Of a stretch of DNA of 64,000 nucleotides, positions 10,898 to 22,479 are shown one piece after another. Position 1 is the stretch's first letter; the number at the start of each line of letters is the position of its first letter. The notes under the pieces are model-generated. The model saw nothing but the letters and a program-made list of their open reading frames with translations, was not told the DNA's origin and made no database searches. This DNA comes from Climacium dendroides. Taxonomy: Eukaryota; Streptophyta; Bryopsida; Hypnales; Climaciaceae. Location: contig OX467087.1 of NCBI GenBank assembly GCA_950106755.1, positions 9,304,047 through 9,368,046 of the forward strand. The letters are read 5' to 3'. The translations under genes were made by a program, and so were the position numbers.

Positions 10898-12270
10898 GTA
10901 AACATTATGCGTTTTCACGTCTTCCAAGAGACGAGAGAAGCTCGACTAGTTAATGAATTTTTCTGCTTCTCCAGAGACTATCTTATTTGACCACCATTTT
11001 TGGAACACTTGTGTAATGCAAGTGTGTAGACTCAGCACAGATGATACGCAACTGGTCTTTCATAGTTACTTAATGTCTGTTCCTTTTATGGTTCAATTTT
11101 GCTGAAAGAAATTTATGAGCATATTGAAGGGATGCAATGGTTGGCATTGGAAACCTCCACATACTTCTCACAGGTTACGGCCGTTGTTGTTCATAGCATG
11201 GCTTTAGCTTTATTTTTTTGTCTAGCACATGAAGCTGTGAAAGTAACGTTTATCATTCTACCAACTGTACTGCCCCTCCCATTATGGTAGCCAAGGTCAC
11301 TTAAGCATATGCAGACATCAATTAAAAATTCAGATTAGTTGGCAACAGACACTTGAAATCATCAAGCAAGTTTTGTTGAAAAAAACCATGGGCTCTATCA
11401 TGGAAGAAGTTAAAGAGGTTGTGAAACTTGAACACCTACCAATTAATTCCTCTGGTTACTGTATTATTATCAGTCTGGCGTTACTTAATTTCCTGGCGTA
11501 CACAAGTACTTCGGAGCTCAGGGTGTGAAATTGACATTGTTCAAGTGTACGACAATCCATTCTAATGTAGTTCCTCTTTTCTTTTTACTGTTTAAAAGAG
11601 ATTTTTACAACACACAACCATGAAATGGTCTTCCCAGTGTGTGCACTCGGAACCTTCAGCGTAAACATCAATTTTATTCAATCTGTACCGGTCCTTTGGT
11701 GAGTACCCCGGAGCCAGTGAACATCTCCAATGTCAGTATGTACCTTTGTTGAAGAAACGATTCAAAACCTCTACCGAAAAGAAATTTGACCCTTCAAAAT
11801 GGGAGTTTGATGGATATTTGGGAAGAACCTGCAGTTAGCTCAAAGTTACCAGATGCAACTGGGATGAAAAAACTTGTTGTAATTTGAAAACACTGGCAAA
11901 AATCAGTGAAAAAATCTATATAATTTCTATTTTGAGTTATGAATAGAGAAAGTGACCAGACTCTACTTGAAAAACTGGTTCAATTTGGAAACTGAGAAAA
12001 TAACCAGAAGAATTCAAAAAACTTCCTGAGCACTAGGCTTGATGTAGGATGCTAAATTGAACCTATGAAGCGGAACCAACAGAGTGAAAATACATGTTCT
12101 GCAAGGTTATAGTAAAATCTTGTGTGCCATGTCTTTGATTGCAATTATGAATTCAAAATTTGTAAATTCTTTCATGTGTGAAACATAAAAAATTCGTGCG
12201 TTTTCACCCTGCTTGTCAGGCTTAATGAATATCAAAAGTCCCTTACCAGTATAAAGCTGCATAACGGGTA
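10898..12270. other. 3' flank of the LTP gene and spacer to the tRNA gene
   Basis: The first few hundred bases are likely the 3' untranslated region of the lipid-transfer gene. The remainder has no recognisable gene. A 63-codon open frame at 11099-11290 is hydrophobic but shows no family match or splice context. Confidence 0.5.
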
Positions 12271-12275
12271 GCCCA

Positions 12276-12280
12276 AAAAG
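12276..12280 (-). terminator. RNA polymerase III terminator of tRNA-Glu
   Basis: A run of five T on the minus strand lies 26 bases past the tRNA 3' end. This is the usual type of Pol III stop, though somewhat distal. Confidence 0.5.
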
Positions 12281-12305
12281 CGTAGTCTTGTTTCACTCGG
12301 GAGCT

Positions 12306-12377
12306 TCCGTTGCCGGGACTCGAACCCGGGTCGCTCGGGTGAGAGCCGAGTATCCTAACCATCTAGACTACAACGGA
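12306..12377 (-). tRNA. tRNA-Glu (anticodon CTC)
   Basis: On the minus strand 72 nt fold as a complete cloverleaf. The acceptor stem is TCCGTTG/CAACGGA. The D-arm region is TAGTCTAGATGGTTAGGATA. The anticodon arm is CTCGG-CTCTCAC-CCGAG with anticodon CTC at 12341-12343. The T-arm is CCGGG-TTCGAAC-CCGG type. The internal B box (GGTTCGAAC) is intact. No intron, and CCA is not encoded, as usual for a nuclear gene. It matches the plant nuclear tRNA-Glu class, not a plastid one. It decodes GAG. Confidence 0.96.
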
Positions 12378-13880
12378 TGTTATGAACATCGTATTGTTTC
12401 TGTAGTTTTTAAGCCAAAGCATTCCTTTCACTTAACCACAAACAATCAACGTTTCACACGTCAATGTCGATTTATTTGCATATTGGTTTTTGAAAAAGTT
12501 ACACGTGGGGATTTAACTTGGTTCCGATGATATCTTTATGGAAACAGCACATGCAATTTTTTTTTTCACTCAATCTTACAGTATAATAAATTTCCAGATG
12601 TAATTCTGAAATCATATGTCCGTCCTCCAAACTTCAAGAAAATCTGTAAGTGGCTGGCATGTTTTGCTACGGAAGCTTCTGGACACCTGGGTTACAAATC
12701 AACTTAATTGCTTTTCAAAATGCCTGCCATGAAGATTTATTTACCAATCCCCTCAGCAGGCATTGAGACCTTAAGTTACGTTAAGCAATGATTGTTTTGA
12801 ATTAAGTACAATAGGACACACTCAACTGACCACACGTACCGCAGGGTATTAATCCTTGTGAAACCAGACAATCATTTTGCAGTCTTTCACCCACTACCGA
12901 CGGTAATACCTTAACTAAGGTAGAAGTGTACCTACGAAGAATGCCAAAAAAAAATTAAAATTAAAAATTAAAAAATTCCAACAATGAATATTTTTTTCAA
13001 TATAGATGTGGATTTTTCATTGGGACCCATTTCAGTTTCATAGACTCATCTATTGTGGTTAGCTTTGGTACTTCTCCCCAAGCAAGGAGGAAAGAGAGTT
13101 GAGTGGATGAAATGGTGCAAATAAAGAATCTTTCTCAATGAATAGTGCATTCAAGTATTGTCCACAATAGGTTGATCTCAAAAGCCATGACAAGGGGCTG
13201 TCCAAAATAGGTACTTCTACCTTACCGGTACTTAAATTAAATGGCAATCATCTATGGTCATGCTAGGCCTTCAAATGCTATTTTTTGCATTGTAAACTCA
13301 TACAAATGTCATATTTGCCCCTGAAGTTTGTTAAGTTTGTAAAGAGCTTTTTGAAAGTTTCAGTAGGTTCATATGAAGTCAATTTATTTTGAGTGGATGA
13401 AAGTAAAAGTCTTATCAAAGATGTACATCTCTATAAGCTTTCCAAAAATATAATTTGTGTTGACCATTGGGATTTTGATACTTTCCAAAAATGAATCTTA
13501 AGGAAAGTGAAACCTTATTCATATAATTGCCTTTTTAGGAACATACTCTCAAAAGATATTTTTCAATATGTTTGATACCTCCATTGTATTTAAAAATTGG
13601 TATGTAAGTAACTAACATAACTATCTATTCAGTGCTTTAAGTTCCCTAAATTAGATAGTGCCTCCTTCACCACAAACTAAAGTTGAGTCAAATTATGTTG
13701 CTTATATTGGGTAGGACCCAAAAGTTTTTTCCTAGTAACTTCAAATGTCAAAATCTCACAATCTACAAGGTGAATTGAGCTGAAATTTTTCTACAAAATC
13801 CTATAGTAATTTAATACATATTTGTATGGTTGAAATTTTGAAAAATGTTTTCATATTTAAATTAGGCCCAATGCACTAGG
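12378..13880. other. Gene-free spacer
   Basis: No gene recognised. The left part is moderately AT-rich and the right part strongly so. Short open frames have no family resemblance. Confidence 0.5.
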
Positions 13881-13883
13881 TTT

Positions 13884-14033
13884 CACTACTAGAAAATTTC
13901 GTATTTCTGTTGTTTTGGTCGCGTTGATCCGGTCAAAATCTGACAGAAATCTGTTGGTTTCAACAGATTTCTGTCAAATTTTGACCGGATCAACGCGACC
14001 AAAACAACAGAAATATGAAATTTTCTAGTAGTG
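13884..14033. mobile_element. Palindromic MITE with CACTA-type ends
   Basis: A 150-bp element made of two 73-bp arms and a 4-nt loop (gttt). The arms differ at only two positions, both transitions. The ends read CACTACTAGAAAATTT and its complement, as in CACTA (CMC/En-Spm) DNA transposons. The element is flanked on both sides by TTT (13881-13883 and 14034-14036), matching the 3-bp target duplication of that superfamily. It has no coding capacity and must be mobilised in trans. Low arm divergence suggests a recent insertion. If transcribed, it would make a long perfect hairpin suitable for dicing. Confidence 0.93.
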
Positions 14034-14036
14034 TTT

Positions 14037-17000
14037 GGATGCTTTATTTTGTGAAAAACACCATTGACTAGTCTTTCAAGGATTAATTGAAAATTTAGTA
14101 ACTTTGTGAAAGTTGCAATTTCAGAAATTGTTCATACCTTCATTTAGCTTCTTATTTTTTTTCCCTAAAATCATAATCCCTTCATTGCATTGATATGAAG
14201 TTCAATCATATGAAAATTGACTCTGGTGTAATTATATTCATTATCACACACTTTTTATATTCATATGAACTTAAGCATATACTAATTCCATTCTTTAAGC
14301 AAATATCATATGAACTTCACATTAATTTAATATATTCTATTTTTAAAAATAATAAAAACAGAAATTCATAAAATTCTAAGATTTGATTTTTTCAAGTTAC
14401 CAAAATTTCAATTAATATAAAAGTGATATGGGAATGATATAAGATCATATGAGACATTTAAAGATGGTATGAGTTATACTAAGAGATGGAGATGCAAAAA
14501 ATTAGCATCTATTGCTATTGAAGTTGATTGGGGGAAAATTTGCCGTGGACGTGAAGAGTAGACAACAACAAACCAAATAGCCTATCTACATGGCCCCAAG
14601 GAAAATGCCTATCATTGTGTCAGTTAAGGATAGAGAGAAGGTAGTGTGACCTAAAATTGATCAAATTTATGTGACAACAACTATTGTGTACTAAAGATAT
14701 TCTATTTTAAAAAAATCACTCAAAGATAAATTGCAACTAAAATTGGGTGAAGAATAAAAACATTACCAATATTCAAATATAATATGATTAAGTTTTATGC
14801 ATCTAATGTTGCAAAAGTTGTATGAGATCAATGTTCAATTAATAGATTTTCTAAAACCTTGTCCTAATTACAATGTCCTCGAGTTGAACACTACAACAAA
14901 AAATTTATTTTTTCTTTGAATATTTTAGCATATACTTTGGATAACATGATTGGTCTTGAGTGATCATACCTTCATATTGTCATCCTCTCCAACATTGCAA
15001 CATCTTTGGAAGTGGCATGGTGAATGTCATTTTCGAGGGACACATGTAGGTAATACATGTACTAAATATATTTTCTAGCTATTTTATTTTCAAGTGTATA
15101 TGTATTGAGGTTATTGAGTTAACAAAATCAATTCAATAAAGATTTCTTGCTTTGATTCTATCATTATTGGACTTTCAATTTGGATCTTATTGACAATTGA
15201 AAAAGGATTACAAATTTTCCTAGCATTTAGATTTGAATACCATAAGAATAGACCATGGACTATCATAAATTTAGTTGTAGGTGCATCCAAAATAGCCCCT
15301 AGACGTGTATAAAATGTGTATATTTTAGTCAAAAGCTTATAGAAGTAGGAGTAGGAGTAGATTTTGTAATAGATTTATCATAATGATAAGCTTCTTATGG
15401 TTTGGTGTTGGTATATTCATAATTTACCAAGGTACTAATAGAAACAAACAACCAATTTGTAACAACTAGGCATAGCTACCTATGCAAAAGCAAAGGTCAA
15501 TTGACTTGATGGAATGGTCATATGCAGCTAAGTTGACAAAGCATGGCCACTTGATGGGCTTCCAAGAATATTTGAATCTCTTTAATAGAAACTCTAAATA
15601 AATCTTTGACTAAAGCTTGGTGTAAGTCCATCTACAAGTTGGCTTTCAAATTCATTTAGAATGGACTATTCATCATGATAATTGCAACCTGTACTTACTA
15701 ATTTTGTTATGGAATAGTGTATTTATGCCACTATTATTCTTGCATAGCCCTAGGCATGCCTCAATTGCCACTTCCATGTTGAAATTTCACAACAATTTGT
15801 CTCTACAAGTGGTGCTACTCATCACATGTTAGAGTTAGGTTAGAGAGCAACTTGACCAATATGTAGGTGACTATGATTGCATCTTCAAATAGGGTTATAG
15901 GAACACAATTAGCTTGGAGTATCATTCCAAATCCATTGCCCAATAGTAGTAAGTCACTTGTGTCAATCATCATTCTTTGCAATGTTTGGTATTTTTCACA
16001 TTTTTATGTATTTTCCATTGTGAGGAGGGGAAATAAATTCTCCATTTTTCTTCCATATCCTCACTTATAATACTAGTATGTGAACTTTGTAATGCACAAT
16101 GAGATGCAATGGCAAAGCATTCGATATTTGAGGCTTGATGTAAGTGATTGTAGTAGAAAATGTTATAGGAGTTGGCTATGCAAGTTCACTACACAAGACA
16201 ATTGAAGTTTTTAGATTTAGGAACTAAAGCAAGCACTAGATTCCCCAATCCTAGCAACATAGAGGCATGCCATCACGACCTTTAATTTGTATATTGTGCC
16301 CTGTTATAGTGGATCAACTTTTTGTTGCAAAAATGTTGGAACAATGCATTTGCCTCTATTGTGTTTGTTGTCTTTATTGGTTTATTTTGTTGTTGTTGCT
16401 TGTGGTATTGTACAACCATTTTTTGGAATTTTCACATAAAAAGTTGGTCTCTAAAGAATTCTTGTTGAATCATGTTGAGTTCTTGTTGAAATAGAAGTAT
16501 AGGGAACTCTCTTCAAATCCTTGTTGAATATAAAATTTGTAACACTTGAAATCAATTTGTGGAGTAAACTTGCCATTTAACCCTCAAAAGACTATTGTGT
16601 TTAAAGGCCTAAAATTGCTTCAAAACACTTGTTCTCGAAGCAAGGTTAAAATCTTCATCAATGTTTATTTTTCAACAATACCAACCGTATGATCTTTTGG
16701 TTAACTTGTTCAATTACATTGTCCAAAATTTTTTAAGTGAATATCCCCATCAATTGCAAGTTCAATGTTTTAAACTTCAAGATTTAGGCTTTTCTAGTAC
16801 TTCCAAAAGGTTAAGGTTTGTCTTTCAATACTTTTAGGAAAAAAAAGTTTTGTCCTATAACTTGTGCATTTTATTCAATAATTTGAAAAATGGGATGAAA
16901 AATAAATAAATTTTCTATATCTATATCTACATCTATAAGTGGAAGGTATTATTGAATGAAAGGTATAACTAATATGCTAATAACTTTTGGAAGAATGTGA

Positions 17001-17150
17001 GAATTGCTAATCCCAATGGTAAGAATGTTTTAGTGAACAATTAATATCCTTTATTTTAATTTTAATTTTAAAAATTTAAAAATTGAGAGCAAAGGATGAC
17101 TTCATATGTTTTTTCTACCTTTGTTGCCCACAAAATAAAACTCCTCATAA
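14037..17150. other. Gene-free AT-rich spacer
   Basis: No gene or confidently classified transposon. Short open frames (for example 15867-16070 and 16267-16494) lack any family resemblance. 'gcctatctacatg' near 14581 also occurs in the SINE-like element near 17268, so a decayed fragment of that element may be present here. Confidence 0.5.
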
Positions 17151-17159
17151 TCTAGTCCA

Positions 17160-17333
17160 AGATGACTCTAAACTACCGGATGATGGTGGAAAGGTACCCA
17201 AACTGAATGGCGTGGTTGTGGGTTTGATACCTAGCAGTGACAGGCGGTTTATCTAGCACGAACTTAGCCTATCTACATGATGAATACCCCTTGCAGTGTA
17301 TTGTTCAACACGCTTGTGTCAAAAAAAAAAAAA
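17160..17333 (+). mobile_element. Probable SINE (Pol III-type retroposon) with poly-A tail
   Basis: A short non-coding segment ends in a run of 13 A (17321-17333). It contains 'ggtttgatacc' at 17221-17231, which matches the Pol III B-box consensus GGTTCGAnTCC at most positions. A plausible but weak A box lies about 40 bases upstream ('tgatggtggaa'). 'ctcataat' occurs both before (about 17144) and just after the poly-A (about 17334), which could be a target-site duplication. Its base composition is richer in G+C than the surroundings. Family name unknown. Confidence 0.6.
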
Positions 17334-17559
17334 CTCATAATTTTTACCTCATTATTTGGAATTCAATGGTTCAATTTTTTTGAGTAGGTATCAATCTATA
17401 CAATTTCTAACTTTTGCAATATCTATTGGAATGACATGAAACAAAGCTTCACACATAGATTATAATGAGAAGCATCCACCCTAAAAGAATTTTGCAAAAT
17501 TTTCAAATTATGAAGTCAATAGAACCTTCCAAGTTCTTAAAAAGCCCAAAGTAGGTTCC

Positions 17560-18260
17560 TTGGTCTTGTAGAGGCTAATCCCTAAAGGTTTTTTGATTAT
17601 GTTTTCACAAAATAGCTCAAAAATTGCCGTTTCTAATACAAATATCAAATTTTAGGAAAAAAAATATTTTTGGACATATGTAACCATAGGATCTTGTAGT
17701 AAGTTAGTTTGAGAAGATGTGAAAAAAAATTCAAAAATTTCCACTATATAGATTGAAGATATTAGCGTTTGAATTGACAAAAATCCTTTTTGGAGCCCTA
17801 TGAAAAACTAGGCAACTGTATTTGACAAGGTCATATTTGTATGAAAAAATGTCCATAATGGTGGTGCTTCTTTGGATTCATTCTTCAAGGCAAGTTGGCT
17901 ATATGCTTGAAATGTTTTAGATCATTTGGAATTATACAACATATAGGAAAAAAATAGTATGTAGAAAGAAGTAGAAAATGATTCAAAATATGACATTGTT
18001 AACAATTTATTTATGGACTTGAAAAATGCCAATACAATTTTTTTTTAAATTACATATGTAGAAGTGTGTCAAGTGGTCAAATTGCATTGATTCTAGTTCA
18101 AAACTAGGTTAGCAAAAATGAGGTTATAGATGTAAAGAACTCAAAAATTTCAAAAAATTACCATGTGAAGAGAACCTCATTTTGAATCCATTCCAATAAA
18201 TTTTGCTCAAAAAATGATAATATTTTGCTTGTAATCAAATTTTGAAGAATTTTGAAATTT
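17560..18260 (+). repeat. Dispersed repeat family D, copy 1
   Basis: The core 17685-17960 is the inverted relative of 57265-57515. It shares 'gatattagcgtttgaatt' (seen as 'aattcaaacgctaatatc' near 57425), the 'gagaagatgtgaaaaa' block, and 'gctatatgcttgaaatg' against 'caagcatgtagcc'. Strongly diverged, non-coding, AT-rich. The outer parts of the interval look like the same type of sequence, but I cannot pair them. Confidence 0.6.
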
Positions 18261-19037
18261 CCCTTTCCAAATTTATAGAAAAATATTGGTGATAGCATTG
18301 ATGAATCTGACCATTCAGATGGATTCTAACATTCAAAATCTACAACTTTCCTTTCTATATCACTTCTTCCATGCTATTTATAATGATTTTCTCCAAATCG
18401 TCAATTCTGGAGAAAGTCCAGATGCTCCAGGGTTAATAACCACTGCCACTGGACTCAAGGCCCTAATTGAAATCTTGAAAATGTTGAGCGTGTATACTGT
18501 AGATGCCAGCTTTGGGTAATTTAGTTCCAGCAACCTAATCGTTTGCACTGCACACGAGGTAATACATGTTTAAGCCCTTCAGTTTGGACATTATGGGCTA
18601 GTGAGAAAAAGCAAATACTAGTTGATTCATCCAAACTAACAAAAATTATAGTAGGTGTTCATATTGAATGATTCAAAATTTTTAAGGCGTACATATCGTT
18701 ATTGGAGGCCACTGAACAAACACACCATAGTTTTAGTCACTTGGGAAAATGCGGTCACTTATCTACAAAAATATCCCCCAAGATATGAAGGTCTCCTCAA
18801 ATTCCACGGCCTCTTCCGCAAAACCACTTTTACGTCCCCCACGTAAACATGATATACAAGTTACACATAAAACATCAAACTTTCAGTTAGAGAGGGATAA
18901 GTAGTCGCCATAAGAAAAGATTGTTTGTTACTTCTTGCAAACTGCAATTGGCAGCTAAAAATGAGAACAAGTGGGACAATAATATTGATGACAGTATGCT
19001 CTCCGACAAAATCGACAGAGCTAAGGAATTTAGAAGG
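18261..19037. other. 3' flank of the NDUFAF6-like gene and spacer
   Basis: The part nearest 19037 is probably the 3' untranslated region of the minus-strand gene that ends at 19038. A 77-codon plus-strand open frame at 18286-18519 has no recognised family. Confidence 0.45.
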
Positions 19038-22000
19038 CTAATAAGTTCCTTTGTACGCGTGCCATTTTAGCTTCAACTGCATCCACCACGGATTTATACC
19101 ACAAACACCTCGAATTAATTTAGGATCAAATACATTAAAGTTGACTCGCTCGAGGGTTTGTAGCAACACTCCTGCCGGTACCTGCAAAAGAGCAGAGATG
19201 TGTCAAAGGCATGTGTTGCAACAACTCCATTCACATACCATACGCACTCCAGCTTCCTACTTCATTAGTGGAACTATTTAAGGGTGCCAAATCAGACAGA
19301 TAACAATTAAGCCCTTTAGCAATTGATTCTCAACCAGATACCTAAGCTGGCATAACAGCTCGGGTGTATTAATTGCTAGAGCGCTGCACCATGTACTAGA
19401 AATTTCATAGGTCATGATAGAAATTTCCACTTAGCAAGATGAACGTGAAGGATAATACCGCAGGTAAAAGCACGGGTATCGCTGGGGCGGGTACTGTCGA
19501 AGCAAGTGAACGTGCTTTTTCCAAGTGCGAGTTTGCAACGGAGGCAACCTGCATGCTCATCAGAACCACCGATATAACCATGCAAAGAGTATTGATCAGC
19601 TAAACAAAATAGTACCAAAAGAGCTTCTTAAATTGAACATCCCAACTGCTTCAGCGCCACGATGCTTTTAAAAGATAGTGGACACAAGCCCCAAGCTTAA
19701 GCGACAGTCATGCATAAGATGGAATGTCTGAAAATGTTACCTCATGAACTGCATTTCCTAGAGCATCCATATTCTGCCCTCGATACAGCTCTTCCTGAGC
19801 CAAGCCATACTGTCAAATGACCACAAGGAATCGTCATCTTTTAGAACATGCATCAGGAATACCAAGAACATAAGTTTCCAATGGTACTGCACGTATAAAA
19901 AATGGAAAAAGGAAGAAAAAATAACCTTTCCACACGAATGATCGATAGACAATTCTTTACTTTCTGTAATCTCACCTTAGCCGCGGTCTCAAGTGGTATA
20001 TAGGATCGGCGGCGAGCACCATGATAAGGAGAAGCACGTAGCAGAAGCCCCATCCCTGCTGTCTTGCCTGCATCTCGAAACATAACCGGGAGTCAAGTCG
20101 ATTATGCAACTAACTTACATTCAAAGGTGTGCGAATACAGGAGATCGTGCCAGTTAGACATTTCATAAGATTGTCTACCTGCTACAACAAGAGCTAATTG
20201 AAGACGGTAAAAAGTAGCAGAAACTCGATGTCACAGGATTATAAGCCTAGAATCGAAATTAGGGTGACATTTAGTTCAATATCTCTGCTGAAATTCTTTG
20301 AGGACAGAAAGTACAATTCTCAATACTAGAATGGGGGCATGGGATCATCAAATATTGAACGTAAATCACATAACCTCTCCCATTTTGACTAAGTATCCCT
20401 ACCTTAAGTTAGGCTGTTAGGCTGTTTGATTGTTTGTTACGGTGAGATCTCCAGGACCGTGCGTCCTCCGACCGCGTGCTTGGTACCGTCGGAAAGCCCT
20501 CGGCGAGGAGGGGTGCACGGGCTTTGTTTCGTGGCATTTGGAGGTAAGGTGTGATAGTTATTGAATTTCAAAGTTTTTATGAATTAGAAAATTAGAAAAT
20601 TATTTTTGCTTTTATTTTGGTTGTGGCAACGGCACAAGGCACACTAGTATTACTTGAAGTGAAGATGAAATCAATAAGAAAGAGGTTTAAATCCAAAGTA
20701 ATTCCAGCAAATTATGTTCGTGACCCTAAGACAAGTTTAGAAATTTACCAACGTGGGAAGCTGCATGATCAGCTGATGTATTGCGGACACCGGATGCCTC
20801 GAGGGTAAGGTACAAGAGAGATGAAGCAGTATCTTCAGCATACCTTCGACAAAACCAGTTTCTTGTGAGAAATTATCGATAATCAATCTCACATTCCAGG
20901 ATCTGATAATTAATCAGTACAGACATTTGACAGAAATAAAGGTAAGCAGCGAAAGTTTGATAGTTCATCCACACCCGAAGGTGGATATACCTACCGTTCA
21001 ACTTCCGCTATACTAATAGGTGATGTGGCATCCAAATCCATCATCTACAAGATGCTTAACAGAGGAGACAGAATGTCAATAGCAGAATACTACAATGCCG
21101 ATTAAAAGATCCAATCAAAAAGCACGAGCAAAACCTCAGAATCTTAACAGTACAGGATACTATATAATGAAATTAGATAACCATTTCCTGAATAAATCTG
21201 GTAGCAACACAAGGAAGATAACCAAGACAATGTGGTGGAACAATTCAGATATAAGTCAGAGTCCTCATCAACATACCCGGGCTTCTAGTAGGCGTGTAAA
21301 CCAATGTTTGCTCAGACGGTTCTCATTGATGACAGCTCCGAGCGCTTGAACAACTGGATGCTCCAATGTCTTTTTCTGTTCAGTACGTACCAAACACGAG
21401 TAGTCATTTCTAGAAGACATTAAGAGGAGCAACGTGGAATGGTCAATTATCACCTCTGAATAAATGCGGCACCTAATAGTGTGACTAGCTCAACACCACA
21501 AAGATATGCATCTAGTTATAACAAAACTAAATAAATGATTCTAAAGAGCTCAAACAAATGTCTGCTTAGCGAATTTGATATTCATCTCGAGCGACCATAT
21601 GTTGGTGTAAATCTGAGCTAGAAAAAGTAAGATATTCGATAGACAACAGCACTACAGCAAGATAAAAATCTTCCTACCTTGTATAATCCGTCAACAGCAT
21701 CACGCCACCAAGCCAATCGCATCATTGCCAAGTTTGTCTCTTTCATATCACCAGCCTAGGAAAAAAAGTAAATTAAATCTGATTCTTGATACCTGAATTG
21801 AAAGGACAATCGATATAATGAAGAAAAACCTGTTCGCCAACATAATCATATACACTAAAAGCGTAGAATTCAGCGAATTCGGTCGATCAATCCACAGAAT
21901 TTGAGGTGATGATCGCATTCTCGGGAAATTGTTTTTGTCATTTTCTAAAACCAGAAGTATTGAGGGCAGAGAACACCACAATTAATGTAACAAATTCCAC

Positions 22001-22391
22001 ACAGCCTTCCATTCTCCATCGAAACCCTGTTTGATGAACACTACTAGACTTGACCTCGATCAAAAAGAACAGGATTTCAAGGTGCAAGAGTTGTAACGAT
22101 GATCTTGTACCTGCGCCGTCTCGATGTTAAAAGCTCGCAATGCAAAGGCAGCCGCACGGGGACCTGGCGGCAGATGCAAGGCACACAAGTAGTTTTCATA
22201 GTCGTGCGCCCTGTGCCACCACCAACATCAGGTACTACTGTCTCTGAGAGCCAAATTTCTTGTAATTGTCACCGCAGATGGCAAACAGCTTTAACAAGAT
22301 TTGAAAGAATAGGAGAAGGATAGTACCTAACTTGTTGAACACAATAAGAGAAAGCATTGCGAAGTTTGGTGGAAGATACAGCAGTGGCCAT
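19038..22391 (-). CDS. NDUFAF6-like complex I assembly factor (squalene/phytoene synthase fold)
   Basis: Ten exons (5' to 3'): 22391-22327, 22210-22111, 21755-21678, 21375-21277, 21044-20995, 20843-20749, 20067-19976, 19809-19741, 19548-19459, 19181-19038. They sum to 882 nt, 293 residues, all with GT-AG introns. The protein is the plant homologue of mitochondrial NDUFAF6, needed in other organisms for assembly of respiratory complex I (NADH dehydrogenase). Hallmarks in order: [20 protein letters not shown] (12-31), [27 protein letters not shown] (72-80), [28 protein letters not shown] (from 131), then HAASHVGK followed by [20 protein letters not shown] (around 170-188). The C-terminus has [13 protein letters not shown] and [11 protein letters not shown]. 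Length agrees with plant homologues (about 300). The start at 22391 gives a short amphipathic N-terminus and lies about 75 bases from a telo-box. Intron 6 (20748-20068) carries a GC-rich repeat copy. The family is thought to lack true prenyl-synthase activity. Confidence 0.94.
20428..20648 (-). repeat. Dispersed repeat family B, CpG-rich copy inside NDUFAF6 intron 6
   Basis: Read on the minus strand, this runs from 'ctagtgtgccttgtgccg' to 'gatctcaccgtaacaaac'. It is clearly the same element as 48070-48300, 54170-54395 and 58966-59190. Its second half is far richer in C+G and CpG than the other copies (for example 'gtgcacccctcctcgccgag' here, 'atgcacccctcctcaccaag' in the copy near 54300). It ends in an A-rich tail (aacaaacaatcaaac), as in retroposons. 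It lies in the same orientation as the host gene. Confidence 0.85.
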
Positions 22392-22464
22392 GGAGACTCC
22401 TGTGGACTTGCAAGACGTGGTTGTCTTGTTTGGAAAACTACGCAATGGCAGGGGTTTAAGGGTT

Positions 22465-22472
22465 TAGGGTTT
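22465..22472 (-). promoter_or_regulatory. Telo-box (AAACCCTA) upstream of the NDUFAF6-like gene
   Basis: On the minus strand the sequence reads 'taaaccctaaaccc', containing AAACCCTA about 75 bases before the start codon. Telo-boxes are common near transcription starts of plant housekeeping genes. Confidence 0.6.
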
Positions 22473-22479
22473 AAGGTTC

